From CAYZPB01 sp964480445 (lineage in GTDB: Bacteria > Bacillota > Bacilli > Tepidibacillales > Tepidibacillaceae), in assembly GCA_964480445.1 (NCBI GenBank), contig CAYZPB010000008.1, positions 1 through 26,329 of the forward strand: a stretch of DNA of 26,329 bases, in the 5' to 3' direction. The first letter of the stretch is position 1; each line of letters begins with the position of its first letter. The translations under genes were made by a program, and so were the position numbers. This document shows, piece by piece, positions 16,424 through 24,064 of the stretch. The notes beneath the pieces are model-generated. The model saw only the letters and a list, made by a program, of their open reading frames with translations, was not told the DNA's origin and made no database searches.

Positions 16424-17134
16424 CTATTCCCATGGCAGCTTCAAATACTTCCTTATATAAAACACTTTATTGATGTCAGCAATTTCTCTTGTGGTCGAAA
16501 TAAACTCCTCATTGATTGTTGTATATAAGAAAGGAATGTTTAACTTAGCTGAAACGGCTTCGCTTAATTCAATTCCTTTAATAATATCCCTACTTTTAGT
16601 GTCGGCACCAAGATTAGTATTATTAATTAAGCCACTAACCTTTAAGCGTGAAGCATTCTCAATTCGACTAATAGCATCCACTACACCAGCTAAATCATTG
16701 ACTAAGGGTCGATTAGCATTGATTACAAAATACATCTGATAATCCGTTCTCTGTAAATCATTATAATACTGTCCTAAGGCTGTTGCACCATCTTGGTCTC
16801 CCCCAACATCTATTATCAAGCGGTACTCTATATCATTAATTACTCCGTAGATTGCTCCAGATACAATTGGTAAATCAGAGGTACTAAGCTTTCCTTCAGG
16901 GGCGATTAACGTCACACCTGACTCAGCTAAAAATTCTCTCTCGTCGCGTGAGCGAAAATAAGGATTTACAACATCTAAGTCGGCTATTGCTACTTTAGAA
17001 AATTTATTACGTTCAGCTAAAGCAAGATTAATTGCGATTTCAGTTTTGCCTGAACCGAAATGTCCGGTAATTATTTTAATTCTTGGATTGATAAGTAATC
17101 GCTCCCCTCTAATAAATTGTGCTATTTTATTCAA
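16424..17134 (-). CDS. P-loop ATPase of unknown function in the kor operon
   Basis: I do not recognise a named gene. The protein carries a Walker A motif GHFGSGKTE (24-32 from the TTG), then IADLDVVNPYFRSRDE, which resembles the switch region of the SIMIBI (MinD/ParA-like) class, and a Walker B-like RLIIDVGGDQDG. There are no membrane helices. It stands first in the kor operon, 16 bases before korD, which suggests a role in assembling or activating the oxidoreductase; this is inference. The start is uncertain. TTG at 17134 has no ribosome site. A strong AGAGGGGAG at 17110-17102 lies inside the frame, 9 bases before an ATC codon (17092-17090), and no ATG, GTG or TTG follows at a suitable distance. 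The conserved part begins just after that point. Confidence 0.8.
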   Translation of the reverse strand: MNKIAQFIRGERLLINPRIKIITGHFGSGKTEIAINLALAERNKFSKVAIADLDVVNPYFRSRDEREFLAESGVTLIAPEGKLSTSDLPIVSGAIYGVINDIEYRLIIDVGGDQDGATALGQYYNDLQRTDYQMYFVINANRPLVNDLAGVVDAISRIENASRLKVSGLINNTNLGADTKSRDIIKGIELSEAVSAKLNIPFLYTTINEEFISTTREIADINKVFYIRKYLKLPWE

Positions 17135-17157
17135 TTAAAACATAATATATAAACAAG

Positions 17158-17187
17158 AAAAAACCTATTATAATTACATTATATAGG
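17158..17187 (-). terminator. Possible weak terminator after the HD-GYP gene
   Basis: On the minus strand an AT-rich imperfect hairpin starts with CCTATATAAT, ends with ATTATAATAGG and is followed by TTTTTT. The stem is held by few GC pairs, so it may be leaky. It lies in the 111-base gap before the P-loop ATPase gene, a very AT-rich stretch with several TATAAT-like boxes but no clear promoter pair. Confidence 0.4.
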
Positions 17188-17245
17188 TAATTTAATAAAA
17201 TTATATACTAAGCTATAGTGTATATAATATCAAGTCGTTTGTAAA

Positions 17246-19375
17246 TTAAAAACTAAGCCTTCCCTCTTCAAATAACTGCACAAAAACAGCTGCAACTTTA
17301 GGGTCAAATTGAGTACCTGCACCTCCTTTAATCTCAGCAAGTGCCTCTTCTCGTGTCAAGGCTTTGCGGTAAACCCGGTCCTCAATCATTGCATCATAAG
17401 CATCGGCGACAGCAAGCACCCTTGAAATAAATGGTATCTCTTCACCAGCGAGTCTGCTTGGATAACCGGCGCCATCCCAGCGTTCATGATGTGCTAAAAT
17501 ATAATCAGCTATATGTGATATTTGCGGTATCGCACTGACTATCTCAAATCCTATTTGTGGATGTTGTTTCATTATTGCCCACTCTTCTTTGGTAAGAGCA
17601 GCCGGTTTATTTAAGATTCGATCATGAATGCCAATTTTCCCAATATCATGTAGCTGTGCAAGCAAACGTAAATCATCAAGCTCATTCTGTTTTAACCCCA
17701 GCTTTTCACCAATCATCGTTGAAAACTTACCAAGTCTTAACCCGTGACTTTCTGTTTCATGACTTTTAGCATATAATGTCGCCATTATAGACGATACTAT
17801 TGCGGAATAAGTACTATGCTGATTAAGCAGCTTGTGTTTTTTTAAATTTTCTTCAACTAACGCTACAATTTCTTCGATAGTTATATCAATGTTTTCACGT
17901 GTTTCATATGCAATCGAAAGATTAAATTGATGCGATGCGAATTCACTCTCTAAGTTATGTTTTTGTACATCAGCCTTAATATTTCTCTTAATTTTTTCTG
18001 CAACAATTTGGTCTGTATTTGGCAGCAGTGCCATAAACTCGCCGGCACCCATGTTGGCAACTATTACATCTTTACCCATATGCAACTTAATAAGTTTTGC
18101 ACTAGCAGTAATTACATGATTACCAACATTATGACCGTAAGCACAATTAATCATCCGCAAACCATCAATATCTAAAATCATAATTGTAAGCGGTAAATAT
18201 TCTGCGCTCTTAATTTGTTTTAGCTCTTGTTCCATGTGCGAGCGGTTATACAGTCCAGTTAAGATATCATGCTCTTGGAGATAGTTTAACTGCATCTCAC
18301 TTTTTTTACGATCAGTTATATCAAAAATAATCCCCTCAAGCGCCTCTACGGAACCATCTTTATTATAAACACCCTGTCCATATTCCATTACCCACTTTAG
18401 CTCACCATCTTTTGTGATAATCTGGTATTCGCCGGTAAAATTAGTATGACGAGCTAATATTCGATTCCACTCTTGATGCAATACTACCTGGTATTCTGGA
18501 GAAATTAATGCATTATAAGAGATATCTTTATTTCCAATTAAACTCGTAGTCGGATAACCGGTCAAATCGTAACAGCCCTGTGATACAAATTCCATTGTCC
18601 AATCCGGATCATTTTTGCAACGATAGGCCATACCAGCAATCTGTGATAGGTAGAGCGATTTACTTCTTTCGCTCTCCTTAAGCTCTGCTGTGTAGTGCAA
18701 TAGCTGTTTTTGTCTAAAACGAATAACCATCGTTGTAAAAACTAGGGCCCAGACCATTAATATAATAAGTATAGTTGGTAACATCTGAGTATAAATATTG
18801 TTGCGCCATTCAGTCCAACTATAAGTAGTCCCGAAAACTGCATATAAATGGTCATCCTGATAATAGGCAGGTGTTAGGACATGGACCCAACTACCACTAG
18901 CAGAACTATTCTTTGGAGTAATAACTGCTCGTTCACCGATAAAAACTTGATAAATAGACTCTTGTGAGTTAACAATAAGTTCAGCTAGGTCTTGATCTAT
19001 ATCCAGGTCAACAGCTGCTGAATTAGCGATAAGCTGTGGTTTTTTATCAATGTTTTTTAAGACAAATGCATAATAGACCTTATCCGTAGACTCAACAAAA
19101 TAATCTAGCGCCCCTGTCATTGGGGAAGCGGTAAGATTTCCATTTAAATATTCTTCCTCATTTTCAATAATGTGTTCCGAAAAAATCAGTGCCGCAGTCG
19201 AATTTGCTAATTCAATAGCATTCGTCTCCTGATTAGTAATAATATTATTTAAGGAAAATAGATAATAAACAGTAGTAATAATCAAGATTAGCAAAATCAA
19301 GATAGTGCTGTTTGCTTTCTCCTTACTTGTAGTCTTAGTAGCGAAATCATGAAACTTTCTAGTGATGCTTCTCAT
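17246..19375 (-). CDS. Membrane PAS / degenerate GGDEF / HD-GYP protein (probable c-di-GMP phosphodiesterase)
   Basis: This 709-residue protein probably hydrolyses cyclic di-GMP under control of outside and internal signals. Order seen: membrane helix about 23-42, extracellular region about 43-198, second helix about 200-219, PAS with its PAC tail about 240-358, GGDEF domain about 365-515, and HD-GYP domain about 525-700. The HD-GYP part is intact, with HDIGK (576-580) and HHERWDGAGYP (629-639). The GGDEF part is degenerate: the signature reads GAGEF (443-447), so cyclase activity is unlikely and it may bind GTP as a regulator. The gene follows the GGDEF gene by 24 bases, with GGAG and GGAGA sites before the ATG. 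The two probably form an operon with opposite activities. Confidence 0.93.
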   Translation of the reverse strand: MRSITRKFHDFATKTTSKEKANSTILILLILIITTVYYLFSLNNIITNQETNAIELANSTAALIFSEHIIENEEEYLNGNLTASPMTGALDYFVESTDKVYYAFVLKNIDKKPQLIANSAAVDLDIDQDLAELIVNSQESIYQVFIGERAVITPKNSSASGSWVHVLTPAYYQDDHLYAVFGTTYSWTEWRNNIYTQMLPTILIILMVWALVFTTMVIRFRQKQLLHYTAELKESERSKSLYLSQIAGMAYRCKNDPDWTMEFVSQGCYDLTGYPTTSLIGNKDISYNALISPEYQVVLHQEWNRILARHTNFTGEYQIITKDGELKWVMEYGQGVYNKDGSVEALEGIIFDITDRKKSEMQLNYLQEHDILTGLYNRSHMEQELKQIKSAEYLPLTIMILDIDGLRMINCAYGHNVGNHVITASAKLIKLHMGKDVIVANMGAGEFMALLPNTDQIVAEKIKRNIKADVQKHNLESEFASHQFNLSIAYETRENIDITIEEIVALVEENLKKHKLLNQHSTYSAIVSSIMATLYAKSHETESHGLRLGKFSTMIGEKLGLKQNELDDLRLLAQLHDIGKIGIHDRILNKPAALTKEEWAIMKQHPQIGFEIVSAIPQISHIADYILAHHERWDGAGYPSRLAGEEIPFISRVLAVADAYDAMIEDRVYRKALTREEALAEIKGGAGTQFDPKVAAVFVQLFEEGRLSF

Positions 19376-19399
19376 TCTCCAGCTCCCTAATCAGTGGCG

Positions 19400-20845
19400 T
19401 TAAATAAATGTTGCTCCTTTTTTCCCAGTAATTTTAGACATATACATAGCATGATCAACGCGATTAATTGTATCAAGATAGCTTAAATCACTTTCATTAA
19501 AATAAGTCAGACCAACTGAAATTGTCGGCTTAATCACTTCACCCCTATATTCTATCTCTGCAGCAGCAACAGCTTGCAGCATTTTTGCAACGAATTGGTC
19601 GACATGCAACTGTTTGAGACTATCAATTATTAGAATGAATTCATCACCACCCCAGCGGTATAAACAGTCGTTGGCACGTATTTTTTGCGCTACTGCTGCA
19701 ACAACACCTTTTATCGCTTCATCACCCGCAAGGTGTCCATATGAATCGTTAATATCCTTTAAATCATCAATGTCAAACATGATAATTGCCGGGGAAATTC
19801 CAGTCTTTCCATAGTTGTCAAATAAAACTTGCAGATGCTCTTCGCAGGCGCGTCTTACTGTCGCATTTGTTAATGGATCAACCTTCAATTGGCTCAGTTC
19901 TTTACTTAAGCTGCTATGAAAGCTTTCATAACCTAAAAATTCTTTTCTTGCCAACAAAATAATTACAGGAAAGGCTATAATAGCCAGCAGAACAAAAGAA
20001 CTTACACCAAGTAATGAAGCATGAGACCTTATTTCATTAACAGGGAGCAATAGGTCTGCTTCTCTCTGACTAGTTACAAAATAGTAATTGTCATTTAAGC
20101 TTGCTATGTGGTAAAAAACTTGATCTTTATTTATAATCTCGCCGATTTTACTTGCTTGAATTAATGTCCCCTTATTTGTTAACTCGTCATGTGCTGCTTT
20201 ATTAATAATTGTCGAACTAACATTTTCTGATGCAATAATTTCTAAATATTCACTAAAGCAGAATATCAGACGGTCATGTCCAATTACTCTACTGTCTGAA
20301 TAAATAGGTAACAGCAATTCATAATAGATTTCTCCATCCTCTAGACAAAAATCATCCATAATTCTATCATTTTTATATATTTCATCTGGTATAAAAGAGT
20401 CATATGTATATTGTTCCTTCTTCATTGAGCCGATAATGTTGCCATCAATTGACCTTTCCGCCTGAACCAAATAATCTATGTCCTGTACATAATTCGAATA
20501 CTGATCCTGGACATTCCCTTTTAATTCCTCTAAACCCATCTCTCCAGCTTCATATGCAAGGATTGTATTCATCATATTCTGACTGCTAGTAAGATTTTCT
20601 GCACTTTGCAGGCTAAGACTTACCCTAATATCGAAGAATTTGTAACGGATTAATGCATCATTATCGTAATTCTCAATCAGTACTCTTTTGAGTTGATTCT
20701 GCGTCGGCAGAAAAAGTAGAAAATAAGCAGCAGTATGTGTAAGCATTATTAATACTAAAAAAGTAATAATACCTCTGCCTACAAATCTTTTCATAGTTGG
20801 ACCATCATAATCAGATTTAAGAATTCCTTCCCTTGATCTAGACAT
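19400..20845 (-). CDS. Membrane diguanylate cyclase (GGDEF)
   Basis: This 481-residue protein probably makes cyclic di-GMP from two GTP. A helix at about 25-47 and another at about 278-299 enclose an extracellular sensor region of about 230 residues that I cannot assign to a named family. The cytoplasmic GGDEF domain (about 318-481) is intact: metal-site DIDD (358-361) and RWGGDEF with GGDEF at 399-403. The inhibitory I-site RxxD is also present (RAND, 390-393), exactly five residues before the signature, so product feedback is expected. GGGGG lies 7 bases upstream of the ATG. It follows spo0A after a stem-loop and precedes the HD-GYP gene. Confidence 0.93.
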   Translation of the reverse strand: MSRSREGILKSDYDGPTMKRFVGRGIITFLVLIMLTHTAAYFLLFLPTQNQLKRVLIENYDNDALIRYKFFDIRVSLSLQSAENLTSSQNMMNTILAYEAGEMGLEELKGNVQDQYSNYVQDIDYLVQAERSIDGNIIGSMKKEQYTYDSFIPDEIYKNDRIMDDFCLEDGEIYYELLLPIYSDSRVIGHDRLIFCFSEYLEIIASENVSSTIINKAAHDELTNKGTLIQASKIGEIINKDQVFYHIASLNDNYYFVTSQREADLLLPVNEIRSHASLLGVSSFVLLAIIAFPVIILLARKEFLGYESFHSSLSKELSQLKVDPLTNATVRRACEEHLQVLFDNYGKTGISPAIIMFDIDDLKDINDSYGHLAGDEAIKGVVAAVAQKIRANDCLYRWGGDEFILIIDSLKQLHVDQFVAKMLQAVAAAEIEYRGEVIKPTISVGLTYFNESDLSYLDTINRVDHAMYMSKITGKKGATFI

Positions 20846-20873
20846 CTGAAAGCCCCCTTTATTTATAAGATAT

Positions 20874-20897
20874 GCAGGTCAAGCAAGCTTGACCTGC
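20874..20897. repeat. Perfect hairpin between spo0A and the GGDEF gene
   Basis: An inverted repeat with 11-base arms, GCAGGTCAAGC and GCTTGACCTGC, has a 2-base centre. It lies 13 bases after the spo0A stop. On the minus strand it is followed by ATATCTTATAAAT and not by a T-run, so it is a poor Rho-independent terminator. It may be a leaky terminator, an RNA processing or stabilising stem, or a protein site. Confidence 0.6.
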
Positions 20898-20910
20898 TCC
20901 CTTTTAAAAT

Positions 20911-21726
20911 TTATCTTTTTGTATTTAATTTTTTAAACTCCAGTTCAACTTTTGCCGCGATCATCGAAATAAATTCACTGTTGGTCGGTTTTATGTTCGT
21001 AATGTCAACAATCGATCCAAATAGATCCTCCATCATCTCGCTATTTCCCCGTGTCCAAGTTACAAAAATAGCATGCCTTATCGCTCGCTCAACTCTGCTC
21101 TTTGTTGAATTAAATTTATCAGCTATTATCGGGTACAGCTCAGTTGTGATTCGGTCTAAAAGGTCAGCATTATTATAAACATTGTTAACCGCCTCAATCA
21201 AATAGCGATATCCCTTAATATGTGCTGGGACTCCTAGTTCGTGCAGTAATTCAATAGTTGATAACTTAGTGTCGTTAGGATTTGTAAAAATTGCCTTTGG
21301 TTCTTTGATTATTGAAGCGTTATTAAATTTAAAGCTTTCAGGATTCGCTTCGCACCAAGCTAGTTCTTTTATACGATTTAATAACTGTTCTTTATTTGCT
21401 GGCTTGATCAAGCAATAATCAGCGCCATATTTTATGGTCTGCTTAATAATGCCTTCCGTACCAAAAGTTGACGTAACAATAATCTTCATGTTTTTAAGAT
21501 TAGCACGTAATTTTATTTGCTCTAAAACACCAATACCATCCATTCCGTACAAGACAAGATCCAATAACAATGCATCAGGTGTAATAATATCTAGAGCTTT
21601 TAACAATTCATTTCCGTCATTTATAGCTGCAAGTAATTCAATCTCAGCATCATCTCTAAAAAACTCTTCCAGCGAATTTAAGTACTCATTATTAAAATCT
21701 GCAATGACAAGTTTGATTCTTTTCAT
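20911..21726 (-). CDS. spo0A: Spo0A response regulator with an atypical receiver
   Basis: Spo0A is the master regulator of sporulation and stationary phase in Firmicutes. I chose ATG at 21726, 3 bases after a very strong GGAGGTGAGG; the frame is open seven codons further, but this start gives the family numbering exactly and 271 residues. The C-terminal DNA-binding domain is well conserved, with GVPAHIKGYRYL, SRVERAIRHAI and KPTNSEFI. The receiver keeps D10, phosphoacceptor D56 and K108. The second acidic-pocket residue is Phe11 where the family has Asp, Tyr60 replaces the usual Pro, and Ser86 replaces Thr. Phosphorylation may be altered. The gene follows recN directly; spoIVB, which usually lies between them, is absent. 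Confidence 0.96.
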   Translation of the reverse strand: MKRIKLVIADFNNEYLNSLEEFFRDDAEIELLAAINDGNELLKALDIITPDALLLDLVLYGMDGIGVLEQIKLRANLKNMKIIVTSTFGTEGIIKQTIKYGADYCLIKPANKEQLLNRIKELAWCEANPESFKFNNASIIKEPKAIFTNPNDTKLSTIELLHELGVPAHIKGYRYLIEAVNNVYNNADLLDRITTELYPIIADKFNSTKSRVERAIRHAIFVTWTRGNSEMMEDLFGSIVDITNIKPTNSEFISMIAAKVELEFKKLNTKR

Positions 21727-21777
21727 TTTCCTCACCTCCATTATCAATTTTTACGATATTTCGTATTCATTGATAAT

Positions 21778-21804
21778 TTTCGACAAGGATTAATGATTTC
21801 CTTT
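21778..21804 (-). promoter_or_regulatory. SigH-like promoter with an overlapping 0A box upstream of spo0A
   Basis: Read on the minus strand, AAAGGAAAT (21804-21796) fits the SigH -35 pattern RnAGGAWWW at every position. After 11 bases GTCGAAA (21784-21778) fits the -10 pattern RnnGAAT at six of seven positions. The Spo0A-binding 0A box TGTCGAA (21785-21779) overlaps this -10 element, as an extended TTGTCGAAAA. Bacillus spo0A also has a SigH promoter with 0A boxes, so self-regulation is likely. A 7-base match alone would be expected a few times by chance in this window; the position and pairing give it weight. Confidence 0.65.
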
Positions 21805-21827
21805 AATATTTTTAAAGTTTTTAATAT

Positions 21828-23552
21828 TTATATTTTTTCTTTAAACTGTTGAGCTTTTTCGATTAATTCTCTCGCATGTTCATTGGTTGTATCAGTAATT
21901 TCTGTTCCTCCCAACATCCTCGCCAAGACATTAACTCGATCATTTTTATGTAGTTGGTTTATCTTAGTTTTAGTAATCATTTCTTCTGTATCCTTCTGAA
22001 TTAAATAATGGGAATCAGCCATTGAAGCGACTTGAGAAAGATGGGTTATGGCAAAAACCTGCTTGCTTTGAGCTACCCTAGCTAGTTTTTCAGCAATAGT
22101 TTGAGCTGCTTTCCCGCTAACTCCTGTGTCAATCTCATCAAAAATAATTGTTGGTACCTCTTCCTTCTCCGCAAGGATTGTTAATATTGCCAACATAATC
22201 CGTGATAACTCCCCGCCAGATGCAATCTTGTCTAAGGGTTTTAATGGTTCGCCAGGATTAGGTGATATTAGAAACTCTATCTGATCAAGCCCCTCACTGC
22301 TAATCTGATATCTTTTTCCTTGATACTCAACTCCAGTGGCACTCTCTATATACTCCAGCGCTATTTTCATTCGCGTATTGCTCATCCGTAAATCAGCAAG
22401 TTCTTTTTCAATTAAAAATGCTAAATCATTGGCAGCATTCTTCCTTTCAGCAGAAAGGTCGAGAGCATTATTAAGCATTTTTTCAGTCGTCTTTTGTAAG
22501 TCAGATGTCACCTGTTCCAATTGAACTTCGCGGTTCTCTAGTTTTTCCAACTCAGCAATACTTTTTTCTAGATATTTAAGGACCTCTGTAATTGATGCTC
22601 CATATTTCTGTTTAAGAAAATAAATTGCAGAAAGCCGCTCTTCAATTTGATCAAGTTTAACCGCATCATATTCAATGTTGTTAACCTGTTCTGAAATCTC
22701 CTGCGCTAGTTCTTCCAACTGATAGTAGCTATTTGTCAATTCCTCATGTATTTGTTCAAATTTGTTATCATATTCAATTAACTGTTCTAATTGCATTCGT
22801 GAGGCTCTAACTAAATCGACTGCTCCCTTTTCCCTCGATAAATTTTCATGTGCATTATTTAGAGCATAAGCAATCTTCTCAGCGTGTTTTATTATATTCT
22901 TCTGATAGTTTAGTGTATCCTCTTCACCAGGCTCCAGATTAGCAGCCTTAATCTCTGAGATTTGATATTGAAGTAAGTTCAATCGTTGTTTAGTCTCTCG
23001 CTCATTATTTGTTAAAAGTAACCACTCTTTTTTTAACGAGCTATAACGTTCATATGTAGTAGTATATTGTGCTTTTATGCTAGCCAATTTTTCCTCGGCA
23101 TAACCATCCAGCAATGCTAACTGCTTTTCATTATGTAATAGTTGTTGATGTTGCAATTGACTATAAAGCTGAATGACTTTTGCGCCAATTTCTTTAAGTA
23201 CAGACAAATTTACTAGCTGTCCATTAATACGGCTAATGCTCTTACCATTCCTAAATAACTCTCGCCTTATAACCAACATCTCTTCCTTCGAATAATCGAT
23301 CGACTTCTCATCTAAGAGTAAGTAAACTGAATGATCATCCTTTAAATCAAAAATTGCTTCAATTTCTGACTTGTCTGCGCTACTTCTAATAAAATCAACT
23401 GAACCACGGCCACCGATTATTAATTGAATTGCATCTATAATTATCGACTTACCCGCGCCTGTCTCGCCAGTGAGAATATTTAATCCATCATTAAAATTAA
23501 TCCGTAAATTTTCAACAATTGCAAATTCTTTAATCGTTATTTCTACTAACAT
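21828..23552 (-). CDS. recN: DNA repair protein RecN
   Basis: RecN is an SMC-like ATPase that acts early in double-strand break repair. The 574-residue protein has Walker A in LTGETGAGKSIIIDAI near the N-terminus, long coiled-coil segments in the middle (about 150-380), the ABC signature in IASGGELSRIMLAI, and Walker B in PTIIFDEIDTGVSG. The hinge found in Smc is short here, as in other RecN. The start is ATG at 23552, preceded by GGTG in a 15-base unit that is duplicated in tandem. It follows argR by 26 bases and leads to spo0A. Confidence 0.97.
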   Translation of the reverse strand: MLVEITIKEFAIVENLRINFNDGLNILTGETGAGKSIIIDAIQLIIGGRGSVDFIRSSADKSEIEAIFDLKDDHSVYLLLDEKSIDYSKEEMLVIRRELFRNGKSISRINGQLVNLSVLKEIGAKVIQLYSQLQHQQLLHNEKQLALLDGYAEEKLASIKAQYTTTYERYSSLKKEWLLLTNNERETKQRLNLLQYQISEIKAANLEPGEEDTLNYQKNIIKHAEKIAYALNNAHENLSREKGAVDLVRASRMQLEQLIEYDNKFEQIHEELTNSYYQLEELAQEISEQVNNIEYDAVKLDQIEERLSAIYFLKQKYGASITEVLKYLEKSIAELEKLENREVQLEQVTSDLQKTTEKMLNNALDLSAERKNAANDLAFLIEKELADLRMSNTRMKIALEYIESATGVEYQGKRYQISSEGLDQIEFLISPNPGEPLKPLDKIASGGELSRIMLAILTILAEKEEVPTIIFDEIDTGVSGKAAQTIAEKLARVAQSKQVFAITHLSQVASMADSHYLIQKDTEEMITKTKINQLHKNDRVNVLARMLGGTEITDTTNEHARELIEKAQQFKEKI

Positions 23553-23580
23553 ACTTTCACCACTTATACTTTCACCACTT
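23551..23580. repeat. Exact 15-bp tandem duplication over the recN ribosome site
   Basis: The plus-strand unit ATACTTTCACCACTT occurs twice in direct succession (23551-23565 and 23566-23580). On the minus strand each copy reads AAGTGGTGAAAGTAT. The copy next to recN supplies the GGTG site and the first bases of its ATG. The other copy covers part of the argR stop codon and lies between the two genes. Confidence 0.9.
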
Positions 23581-24025
23581 ATAATAATTCTAAAAGTCTT
23601 TTCGATACCTCTTTTGCAGCATTTTTGCTACGGCAAATGATTAGGCAGGTATCATCACCGCTAATATTCCCCATTATCTCCTGCCACCCAAGATTATCAA
23701 TAATAACACCAATTGTGTTAGCATTTCCTGGTAGTGTTTTTAATACAATTAGATTGTCAGTCGAATCCAGTCCAACAAAGCTATCACGCATTGCCCTCCT
23801 TAGCTTCTGTAAAGGATTATAACGTTGATCGGCCGGCAAAGTATATTTGTATTTACCATCATCAAGTGGAACTTTAACTAGATGTAGCTCCTTGATGTCT
23901 CGCGAAACAGTTGCTTGCGTCACATTAAAGCCACTCTCCTTTAGCAAGTCGACCAACTCTTCCTGCGTATCGATATCATGGTTTGTGATGAGCTCACGAA
24001 TTTTTAGAAGTCTTTTCGTTTTCAT
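23579..24025 (-). CDS. argR: Arginine repressor
   Basis: ArgR binds arginine as a hexamer and represses biosynthetic genes, and in Firmicutes also controls arginine catabolism. In 148 residues, the N-terminal winged helix shows TQATVSRDIKELHLVKVP and the C-terminal oligomerisation and arginine-binding domain shows TLPGNANTIGVIIDNL and ISGDDTCLIICR. GGGAGG lies 5 bases before the ATG. A TATAAT box (24060-24055, minus) with an overlapping ARG-box-like site lies upstream, so autorepression is likely. It sits between tlyA and recN, a position conserved in many Firmicutes. Confidence 0.97.
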   Translation of the reverse strand: MKTKRLLKIRELITNHDIDTQEELVDLLKESGFNVTQATVSRDIKELHLVKVPLDDGKYKYTLPADQRYNPLQKLRRAMRDSFVGLDSTDNLIVLKTLPGNANTIGVIIDNLGWQEIMGNISGDDTCLIICRSKNAAKEVSKRLLELL

Positions 24026-24046
24026 TCCAACCTCCCATAAATGCTC

Positions 24047-24064
24047 TTTGAATAATTATACACT
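24047..24064. promoter_or_regulatory. ARG-box-like operator over the argR -10 box
   Basis: The 18 bases TTTGAATAATTATACACT match the ARG-box pattern wnTnAATwwwwATTnAnw at all but one defined position. The site contains the minus-strand TATAAT (24060-24055). A half-site ATTCA follows at 24077-24081. ArgR bound here would block RNA polymerase. I see no convincing -35 element. Confidence 0.6.

Noticed and set aside
17135..17245. Promoter for the kor operon in the AT-rich gap
   Set aside because: Several TATAAT-like boxes are present, but the best pair (TTGATA, 17 bases, TAGTAT) is weak and no choice can be defended.
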